Source of the DNA: Tenodera sinensis
Lineage: Eukaryota; Arthropoda; Insecta; Mantodea; Mantidae
Direction of reading: 5' to 3'
Assembly (NCBI GenBank): GCA_030765045.1
Contig: CM060971.1
Span: 121,377,830-121,441,829 of the forward strand
Length of the DNA: 64,000 nt
Part shown: piece after piece, positions 54,576 to 64,000 of the stretch
Layout: each line of letters opens with the position of its first letter
Position numbering within the stretch: position 1 is the stretch's first letter
Notes under the pieces: model-generated
What the model was told of the DNA's origin: nothing
Database searches by the model: none
What the model saw: only the letters and a program-made list of their open reading frames with translations
Translations under genes and position numbers: made by a program

Positions 54576-57500
54576 GTTGTGATGGTTGTGATGGATGTGA
54601 TGGTTGTGATGGATGTGATGGTTGTGATGGATGTGATGGATGTGATGGTTGTGATGGTTGTGATTATTGTGATGGTTGTGATTGTTGTGATGGATGTGAT
54701 GGATGTTCTGGATGTGATGGACGTGATGGATGTGATGGATGTGATGGATGTTATGGTTGTGATGGTTGTGATTGTTGTGATTGATGTGATGGTTGTGACG
54801 GATGTGATAGTTGTGATGTTTGTCATGGCTGTGATGGATGTGATGGTTGTGATGGTTGTGATGGATGTGATGGATGTGATAGTTGTGATGGATGTGATGG
54901 TTGTGATGGATGTGATTGTTGTGATGGATGTGATGGCTGCGATGGAATTGATGGATGTGATGGTTGTGATGGATGTGATGGTTGTGATGGATGTGATGGT
55001 TGTGTTGGATGTGATGAATGTGATGGACTGTGATGGATGTGATGGTTGTGATGGATGTGATGGTTGTGATGCATGTGATGGTTGTGTTGTTGTGACTGCT
55101 GTGATGGTTGTGATGGATGTGATGGTTGTGATGGATGTGATGGTTGTGATGGTTGTGATTGATGTGATTGTTGTGATGGATGTGGTGGATGTGATGCTTG
55201 TGATGGATGTGATGGTTGTGATGGATGTGATGGCTGTGATGGATGTGATGGTTATCATAGCTGCGATGGATGTGATGGTTGTGATGGTTGTGATTGCTGT
55301 GATGGATGTGATGGATGTGATGGATGTGATGGTTCTGATGGATGTGATGGTTGTGATGGATGTGATGGCTGTGATGGTTGTGATGGATGTGATGGTTATC
55401 ATTGGCTGTGATGGTTGTGATGGTTGTGATTGCTGTGATGGATGTGATGGATGTGATGGATGTGATGGTTCTGATGGATGTGATGGATGTGATGGTTGTG
55501 ATGGATGTGATGGTTGTGATGGTTGTGATTGTTGTGATTGTTGTGATGGTTGTGATGGTTGTGATGGTTGTGTTGGATGTGATGGTTATGATTGTAGTGA
55601 TGGATGTGATGGTTGTGATGCTTGTGATGGTTGTGACTGTTGTGATTGTTGTGATGGATGTGATGGATGTGGTGGATGTGATGGCTGTGATGGATGTGAT
55701 GGCTGTGATGGATGTGATGGCTCTGATGGATGTGATGGATGTGATGATTGTGATTGTTGTGATGGATGTGATGGATGTGATGGTTGTGATTGTTCTGATG
55801 GATGTGATGGACGTGATTGTTGTGATGGATGTGATGGTTGTGATGGATGTGATTATTGTGATGGATGTGATGGTTGTGATGGTTGTGATGGCTCTGATGG
55901 TTGTGATGGATGTGATAGTTGTGATGGTTGTGATGGATGTGATGGTTGTGATGGTTGTGATTGTTGTGATGGATGTGCTGGTTGTAATGGTTGTGATTGT
56001 TGTGATAGTTGTGATGGTTGTGATTGATGTGATGGTTGTGATGGTTGTGATGGATGTGATGGATGTGATGGATGTGATGGTTATCATGGAAGTGATGGAT
56101 GTGATGGTTGTGTTGGTTGTGATTGTTGTGAGGGATGATATGCATGTGATGGATGTGATGGTTGTGATGGATGTGATGGATGTGATGGTTGTGATGGATG
56201 TGATGGTAGTGATGGATGTGATGGATCTAATGGTTGTGATGGATGTGATGGATGTGATGGTTGTGATTGTTGTGATGGTTGTGATGGATGTGATGGTTGT
56301 GATGGTTGTGATTGTTGTGATTGTAGTGATGGATGTGATGGTTGTGATTGTTGTGATGGTTGTGATGGATGTGATGGATGTGATCGTTGTGATGGTTGTG
56401 ATTGTAGTGATTGTTGTGTTGGATGTGATGGTTGTGATTGTTGTGATGGTTGTGTTGGATGTGATAGTTGTGATTGTAGTGATGGATGTGATTGTAGTGA
56501 TTGTAGTGATGGATGTGATTGTAGTGATGCTTGTGACTGTTGTGAATGGTGTGATGGATGTGATGGATGTGATTGTTGTGATGGTTGTGATGGATGTGAT
56601 GGTTGTGATGATTGTTATGGTTGTGATTGTTGTGATGGTTGTGATGGTTGTGATGGATGTGATGGATGTGATAGTTGTGATGGATGTGATGGTTGTGATG
56701 GATGTGATGGTTGTGATGGTTGTGATGGCTGCGATGGAATTGATGGATGTGATGGTTGTGATGGATGTGATGGTTGTGTTGGATGTGATGGATGTGATGG
56801 ACTGTGATGGATGTGATGGTTGTGATGGATGTGATGGTTGTGATGCATGTGATGGTTGTGTTGTTGTGACTGCTGTGATGGTTGTGATGGATGTGATGGT
56901 TGTGATGGATGTGATGGTTGTGATGGTTGTGATTGATGTGATTGTTGTGATGGATGTGGTGGATGTGATGCTTGTGATGGATGTGATGGTTGTGATGTAT
57001 GTGATGGCTGTGATGGTTGTGAGGGATGTGATGGTTATCATAGCTGCGATGGATGTGATGGTTGTGATGGTTGTGATTGCTGTGATGGATGTGATGGATG
57101 TGATGGATGTGATGGTTCTGATGGATGTGATGGTTGTGATGGATGTGATGGCTGTGATGGTTGTGATGGATGTGATGGTTATCATTGGCTGCGATGGATG
57201 TGATGGTTGTGATGGTTGTGATTGCTGTGATGGATGTGATGGATGTGATGGTTCTGATGGTTGTGATGGATGTGATGGTTGTGATGGTTGTGATTGTTGT
57301 GATTGTTGTGATGGTTGTGATGGTTGTGATGGTTGTGTTGGATGTGATGGTTATGATTGTAGTGATGGATGTGATGGTTGTGATGGTTGTGATGGTTGTG
57401 ACTGTTGTGATTGTTGTGATGGATGTGATGGATGTGGTGGATGTGATGGCTGTGATGGATGTGATGGCTGTGATGGATGTGATGGCTCTGATGGATGTGA

Positions 57501-58380
57501 TGGATGTGATGATTGTGATTGTTGTGATGGATGTGATGGATGTGATGGTTGTGATTGTTCTGATGGATGTGATGGACGTGATTGTTGTGATGGATGTGAT
57601 GGTTGTGATGGATGTGATTATTGTGATGGATGTGATGGTTGTGATGGTTGTGATGGCTCTGATGGTTGTGATGGATGTGATAGTTGTGATGGTTGTGATG
57701 GATGTGATGGTTGTGATGGTTGTGATTGTTGTGATGGATGTGCTGGTTGTAATGGTTGTGATTGTTGTGATAGTTGTGATGGTTGTGATTGATGTGATGG
57801 TTGTGATGGTTGTGATGGATGTGATGGATGTGATGGTTATCATGGAAGTGATGGATGTGATGGTTGTGTTGGTTGTGATTGTTGTGAGGGATGTGATGCA
57901 TGTGATGGATGTGATGGTTGTGATGGATGTGATGGATGTGATGGTTGTGATGGATGTGATGGTAGTGATGGATGTGATGGATCTAATGGTTGTGATGGAT
58001 GTGATGGATGTGATGGTTGTGATTGTTGTGATGGTTGTGATGGATGTGATGGTTGTGATGGTTGTGATTGTTGTGATTGTAGTGATGGATGTGATGGTTG
58101 TGATTGTTGTGATGGTTGTGATGGATGTGATGGATGTGATCGTTGTGATGGTTGTGATTGTAGTGATTGTTGTGTTGGATGTGATGGTTGTGATTGTTGT
58201 GATGGTTGTGTTGGATGTGATAGTTGTGATTGTAGTGATGGATGTGATTGTAGTGATGCTTGTGACTGTTGTGAATGGTGTGATGGATGTGATGGATGTG
58301 ATTGTTGTGATGGATGTGATGGTTGTGATGATTGTTATGGTTGTGATTGTTGTGATGGTTGTGATGGATGTGATGGATGA
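54576..58380 (+). repeat. Composite R-type unit of about 1.76 kb, two copies (C1, C2)
   Basis: A third B-type tail (54600-55660) lacks roughly the first kilobase of the B unit. It is joined to new sequence marked by TGTGGTGGATG, GATTGTAGTGATTG runs and GAATGGTGTGATGG. The composite then repeats: TGTGGTGG at 55669 and 57433 (offset 1764, or 196 monomers), TATCATTGGCTG at 55397 and 57180 (offset 1783), and GAATGGTG at 56544 and 58272 (offset 1728). GGAATTGATGG is present at 54944 and 56736 but not after that. The order suggests B3 tail, new block, B tail, new block. Confidence 0.75.
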
Positions 58381-61300
58381 GATGGTTGTGATGGTTGTGA
58401 TGGATGTAAGTGATGTGATGGTTGTGATGGATGTGATGGATGTGTTGGTTGTGATGGATGTGATGGTTGTGATGGATGTGATGGTTGTGATGGTTGTGAT
58501 GGTTGTGATTGTGTGATTGTTGTGGTGGATGTGATGGTTGTGATTGTTGTGATGGATGTGATGGTTAAATGGATGTGATTGTTGTGATGGTTGTGATTGT
58601 TGTGATGGCTGTGATTGTTGTGATGGTTGTGATTGTTGTGATGGATGTGATGGATGTGATGGATGTGATGGTTGTGATTGTTGTGATGGATGTGATGGAT
58701 GTGATGAATGTGATGGATGTGATGGTTGTGATGGTTGTGATTGTTGTGATGGATGTGATGTATGTGATGGATGTGATTGTTGTGAATGTTGTGATTGATG
58801 TGATGGATGTGATTGTTGTGATTGTTGTGATTGTTGTGATGGTTGTGATGGATGTGATGGTTGTGATTGTTGTGATTGTTGTTATGGATGTGATGGTTGT
58901 GATGGTTGTGATGGATGTGATTGTTGTGATTGTTGTTATGGATGTGATGGATGTGATGGTTGTGATGGATGTGTTGGTTGTGATGGTGGTGATGGATGTG
59001 ATGGTTGTGATTAATGTAATAGTTGTTATAGTTGTGATGGATGTGAAGGATGTGATGGAAGTGAAGGGTGTGATTGATGTGATGGATGTGATGGTCGTGA
59101 TGGATGTGATGGAAGTGATGGTTTTGATGGATGTAATGGTTGTGATGGTTGTGATGGTTGTGGTTGTTGTGATGGATGTAATGGATGTGATGGATGTGAT
59201 GGTTGTGATGGATGTGATGATTGTGATGGTTGTGATGGCTGTGATGAATGTGATGGTTGTGATGGTTGTGATGGATGTGATGGATGTGATGGTTGTGATG
59301 GATGTGATGGATGTGATGGATGTGATGGTTGTGATGGTTGTAATCGATGTGATGGTTGTGATGGATGCGATGGTAGTTATTGTTGTGATGGATGTGATGG
59401 ATGTGATGGTTGTGATGGTTGTGATGGATGTGATGGATGTGATTGTTGTGATGGTTGTGATTGTTGTGATGGATATGATGGATGAGATGGATGTGATGGA
59501 TGTGCTTGCTGTGATTGTTGAGATTGTTGTGATGGATGTGATGGTTGTGATTGCTGTGATGGTTGTGATGGTTGTGATTGTTGTGATTGTTGTACCGGAT
59601 GTGATGGATGTGATGGTTGTGATGGATGTGATGGATGTGATTGTTGTGATGGATGTGATGTATGTGATGGTCGTGATGAATGTGATTGTTGTGATGGTTG
59701 TGATGGATGTGATGGTTTTTGATGGTTGTGATGGTTGTGATTGTTGTGATGCTTGTGAATGTTGTGATGGATGTGGTGGTTGTGATGGTTGTGATGGTTG
59801 TGATTGTTGTGATGGATGTGATGTATGTGATGGTCGTGATGGATTTGATTGTTGTGATTGTTGTGATGGATGTGATGGATGTGATGGTGTGATAGATGTG
59901 ATGGATGTGATGGTTATGATGGATGTGATTGTTGTGATGGATGTGATGGATGTGATGGATGTGATGGATGTGATGGTTATGATGGATGTGATTGTTGTGA
60001 TGGTTGTGATGGATGTGATGGATGTAATGGTTGTGATTGTTGTGATGGATGTGATGGATGTGATGGTTGTGATAGATGTGATGGATGTGATGGTTGTGAT
60101 GGTTGTGATGGAGGTGATGAATGTGATGGTTTTGAGGAATGTGAAGGATGTGATGGATGTGATGGTTGTGATGGATGTGAAGGATGTGAGAGTTGTGATG
60201 GATGTGTTGTGATTGTTGTGATGGATGTGATGGTTTTGATTGTTGTGATGGTTGTGATTGTTGTGATGGTTGTGATGGTTGTGACGGATATGATGGATGT
60301 GATGGATGTGATGGTTGTGATTGTTGTGATGGATGTGATGTATGTGATGGTCGTGATTGATGTGATTGTTGTGATTGTTGTGATGGTTTTGATGGATGTG
60401 ATGGTTGTGATGGTTGTGGTTGTTGTGATGGATGTGATGGATGTGATGGATGTGATGGTTGTGATGATTGTGATGGTTGTGATGGCTGTGATGAATGTGA
60501 TGGTTGTGATGGATGTGATGGATGTGATTGTTGTGATGGATGTGATGGATGTGATGGATGTGATGGATGTGATGGTTGTGATGGTTGTAATCGATGTGAT
60601 GGTTGTGATGTATGCGATGGTAGTGATTGTTGTGATGGATGTGATGGATGTGATGGTTGTGATGGTTGTGATGGATGTGATGGATGTGATTGTTGTGATG
60701 GTTGTGATTGTTGTGATGGATATGATGGATGAGATGGATATGATGGATGTGATGGATGTGATGGTTGTGATTGTTGTGATGGATGTGATGGTTGTGATGC
60801 ATGTGATGGATGTGCTTGCTGTGATTGTTGAGATTGTTGTGATGGATGTGATGGTTGTAATTGCTGTGATTGTTCTGATGGTTGTGATTGTTGTACCGGA
60901 TGTGATGGATGTGATGGTTGTGATGGATGTGATTGTTGTGATTGTTGTGATTTTTGTGATTGTTGTGATGGTTGTGATGGATGTGATGGTTGTGATGATT
61001 GTGATGGTTGTGATTGTTGTGATGGTTGTGATGGATGTGATGGATGTGATGGTTTTGATGGATGTGATGATTGTCATGGATGTGATGGTTGTGATGGTTG
61101 TGTTGGATGTGATGGATGTGATGGTTGTGATGGATGTGATGGATGTGATGATTGTAATGGATGTGATGGTTGTGATGGATGTGATGGTTGTGATGGTTGT
61201 GATGGTTGTGATGGATGTGATGGTTGTGATGGATGTGATGGTTGTGATGGATGTGATGGATGTGATGGTTGTGATGGTTGTGATTATTGTGATGGTTGTG

Positions 61301-64000
61301 ATGGATGTGATGGATGTTCTGGGTGTGATGGATGTGATGAATGTGATGGACGTGATGGATGTGATGGATGTTATGGTTGTGATGGTTGTGATGGATGTGA
61401 TGGATGTTATGGTTGTGATGGTTGTGACGGATGTGATAGTGTGATGTTTGTGATGGCTGTGATGGATGTGATGGATGTGATGGTTGTGATGGATGTGATG
61501 GATGTGATGGATGTGATGGTTGTGATGGACGTGATGGATGTGATAGTTGTGATGGATGTGTTTGTTGTCATTGTTGTGATGGATGTGATGGTTTTTATTC
61601 TTGTGATGGTTGTGATTGTTGTGATGGTTGTAAAGGATGTGATGGATGTGATGGTTGTGATGGTTGTGGTGGTTGTGATTGTTGTGATGGATGTGATGTA
61701 TGTGATGGTCGTGATGGATGTGATTGTTGTGATTGTTGTGATTGATGTGATGGATGTGATGGATGTGATGGATGTGATGATTGTGATGGTTGTGATGGTT
61801 GTGATGGCTGTGAAGGATGTGATGGTTGTGATGGTTGTGATGGATGTGATGGATGTGATGGTTGTGATGGATGTGAGGGCTATGATGGATGTGATTTTTG
61901 TGATGGTTGTGATTTTTGTGATGGATGTAATGGATGTGATGGTTGTGATGGATGTGATGTATGTGATGGTCGTGATGGATGTGATTGTTGTGATGGATGT
62001 GATGGATGTGATGGTTGTGATGGATGTGATGTATGTGATGGTCGTGATGGATGTGATTGTTGTGATTGTTGTGATGGATGTGATGGATGTGATGGTTGTG
62101 ACGGATGTGATGGTTATGATGGATGTGATTGTTGTGATGGATGTGATGGATGTGATGGATGTGATGGATGTAATGGTTGTGATTGTTGTGATGGATGTGA
62201 TGGATGTGATGGTTGTGATGGATGTGATGGATGTGATGGTTGTGATGGTTGTGATGGATGTGATGGTTGTGAGGAATGTGATGGATGTAATGGATGTGAT
62301 GGTTGTGATGGATGTGATGGATGTGATAGTTGTGATGGATGTGTTTGTTGTGATTATTGTGATGGATGTGATGGTTTTGATTGTTGTGATGGTTGTGATT
62401 GTTGTGATGGTTGTGACGGATGTGATGGATTTGATGGATGTGATGGTTGTGATTGTTGTGATGGATGTGACGTATGTGATGGTCGTGATGGATGTGATTG
62501 TTGTGATGGTTGTGATTGTTGTGATGGTTGTGATGGTTGTGATGGATGTGATGGTTGTGATGGTTGTGGTTGTTGTGATGGATGTAATGGATGTGATGGA
62601 TGTGATGGTTGTGATGGATGTGATGATTGTGATGGTTGTGATGTCTGTGATGAATGTGATGGTTGTGATGGTTGTGATGGATGTGATGGATGTGATGGAT
62701 GTGATGGTTGTGATTGTTGTGATGGATGTGATGGATGAGATGGATGTGATGGTTGTGATGGTTGTAATCGATGTGATGGTTGTGATGGATGCGATGGTAG
62801 TGATTGTTGTGATGGATGTGATGGATGTGATGGATGTGATGGTTGTGATGGAAGTGATGGATGTGATTGTTGTGATGGTTGTGATTGTTGTGATGGATAT
62901 GATGGATGAGATGGATGTGATGGATGTGATGGATGTGATGGTTGTGATGGATGTGATGGTTGTGATGGTTGTGATTGTTGTGATTGTTGTGATGGTTGTG
63001 ATGGATGTGATGGTTGTGATGGATGTGATGGATGTGCTTGCTGTGATTGTTGAGATTGTTGTGATGGATGTGATGGTTGTGATTGGTGTGATGGTTGTGA
63101 TGGTTGTGATTGTTGTGATTGTTGTACCGGATGTGATGGATGTGATGGTTGTGATGGATGTGATGGATGTGATTGTTGTGATTGTTGTGATGGATGTGAT
63201 GGATGTGATGGTTGTGATGGATGTGATGGTTGTGATGGATGTGATGTATGTGATGGTCGTGATGGATGTGATTGTTGTGATGGTTGTGATGGATGTGATG
63301 GTTTTGATGGTTGTGATGGTTGTGATTGTTGTGATGCTTGTGAATGTTGTGATGGATGTGGTGGTTGTGATGGTTGTGATTGTTGTGATGGATATGATGT
63401 ATGTGATGGTCGTGATGGATTTGATTGTTGTGATAGTTGTGATGGATGTGATGGATCTGAGGGTTGTGATAGATGTGATGGTTGTGATGGATGTGATGGT
63501 TATGATGGATGTGATTGTTGTGATGGTTGTGATGGATGTGATGGATGTGATGGTTGTGATGGATGTGATGGTTATGATGGATGTGATTGTTGTGATGGTT
63601 GTGATGGATGTGATGGATGTAATGGTTGTGATTGTTGTGATGGTTGTGATGGATGTGATGGTTGTGACGGATGTGATGGATGTGATGGTTGTGATGGTTG
63701 TGATGGAGGTGATGGATGTGTAGGTTGTGAGGAATGTGAAGGATGTGATGGATGTGATGGTTGTGATGGATGTGATGGATGTGAGAGTTGTGATGGATGT
63801 GTTTGTTGTGATTGTTGTGATGGATGTGATGGTTTTGATTGTTGTGATGTTTGTGATATTTGTGATGGTTGTGATGGTTGTGAAGGATGTGATGGATGTG
63901 ATGGATGTGATGGTTGTGATTGTTGTGATGGATGTGATGTATGTGATGGTCGTGATGGATGTGATTGTTGTGATTGTTGTGATGGTTGTGATGTATGTGA
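58381..64000 (+). repeat. Mosaic R-type segment, right edge outside window
   Basis: The order of markers here is a patchwork of segments seen elsewhere. About 59000-60660 matches 47240-48960 (offset 11705-11759). About 60720-61440 matches 51126-51890 (TACCGG 60894/51340). About 61441-62100 resembles 44600-45200 (GAAGGATG and GGCTATGATGG markers). About 62160-64000 matches 48930-50785 (GAGGAATG 62271/49010, GATTATTG 62352/49082). L-type TTAATGTAATAG appears at 59011, marking a small L fragment. TACCGG sites lie at 59593, 60894 and 63125. The array continues beyond base 64000. Confidence 0.75.

Larger units (their letters stand above)
1..64000 (+). repeat. 9-bp satellite array (TGTGATGGW)n, whole window
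   Basis: Every part of the window reads as consecutive 9-bp monomers of the form TGTGATGGT or TGTGATGGA. Common variants are TGTGATTGT, TGTGATGGC, TGTGATCGT, TGTGATAGT, TGTGACGGA, TGTAATGGA, TGCGATGGT, TTTGATGGA and TATGATGGA. Most changes fall at monomer positions 7 and 9. About 7,100 monomers fit in 64 kb. All are in the same orientation: I found no stretch where the plus strand reads CCATCACA. The plus strand contains T, G and A with very little C. No unique sequence, poly-A tail, terminal inverted repeat or retroelement-like segment interrupts it. Array size and HOR organisation are typical of eukaryotic heterochromatic satellites. The species and any satellite name are unknown to me. Confidence 0.98.

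Noticed and set aside
46101..57185. Open frame of 3,694 codons on the minus strand, and other multi-kilobase frames at 35119-45861, 22722-31391 and 48504-56027
   Set aside because: They arise because a 9-bp monomer without stops keeps five frames open. Opposite-strand and same-strand frames overlap throughout, the products are monotonous tripeptide runs that switch type at each 8- or 10-bp monomer, and there is no plausible start context or domain.
1..64000. CRISPR array
   Set aside because: There are no direct repeats of 23-47 bp separated by unique spacers; all sequence between repeated markers is the same 9-bp satellite.
1..64000. Telomeric repeat array
   Set aside because: The strand is GT-rich like a telomere, but the 9-mer has a single GG, carries an internal GATG and varies heavily between monomers. 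It matches no telomere motif I know, and the window has no chromosome end or unique subtelomere.
1..64000. G-quadruplex-forming region
   Set aside because: G runs are almost only GG, spaced about 7 bases apart. That falls short of the usual requirement for runs of three or more G with short loops, and two-layer structures with such long loops would be weak.
1..64000. Bacterial or phage origin of the window
   Set aside because: No coding sequence, ribosome binding sites, tRNA or rRNA is seen in 64 kb; an array of about 7,100 short monomers with HORs is not a known bacterial genome feature.

Overview
The whole 64 kb is one tandem-repeat (satellite) array. I see no gene, RNA gene, transposon, CRISPR array or island of unique sequence. 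The basic unit is 9 bp, TGTGATGGW, mainly TGTGATGGT and TGTGATGGA, with TGTGATTGT as the next common form. About 7,100 monomers run head to tail in one orientation from base 1 to base 64000, and both ends of the window cut the array. The plus strand is nearly free of C. An array of this length, monomer size and higher-order organisation points to constitutive heterochromatin of a eukaryote (centromeric, pericentromeric, subtelomeric or sex-chromosome type). I do not recognise the 9-mer as a named satellite and cannot assign a species.

The array is structured. Diagnostic variant monomers recur in the same order at kilobase spacing, which defines higher-order repeats (HORs) in domains. (1) About 1-33,310, L type, has units of about 2.4 kb and 3.15-3.18 kb, including a nearly perfect 2.36 kb tandem duplication at 23,012-27,745. 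(2) About 33,310-41,420, M type, is rich in TGTGATTGC and has units of about 1.98 kb plus internal duplications. (3) About 41,420-45,720, R type, first part. (4) About 45,720-47,370 is an island of L-type sequence containing a 513-bp-offset duplication. (5) About 47,370-50,810, R type. (6) About 50,811-54,575 is a tandem pair of about 1.88 kb. (7) About 54,575-58,380 is a composite unit of about 1.76 kb, present twice. (8) About 58,380-64,000 is a mosaic of segments that also occur at 47-51 kb, 51 kb and 44.6-45.2 kb.

The very long open reading frames here are arithmetic artefacts. The 9-bp unit is a multiple of three, and five of its six reading frames lack a stop, so the frames translate to runs such as Cys-Asp-Gly, Met-Val-Val/Met-Asp-Val, Thr-Ile-Thr/Ser-Ile-Thr, Pro-Ser-Gln/His and His-His-Asn/Ile. 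The sixth frame reads TGA in every unit. No CDS is annotated.

The content worth following up is evolutionary and structural: the HOR map, recent duplications, shared fusion junctions that order events in time, phase-shifting 8- and 10-bp monomers, local 27/63-bp amplifications, and total strand asymmetry. All coordinates come from matching diagnostic variants by eye. Domain edges are good to roughly 50-100 bp, and no identities or copy numbers were computed.
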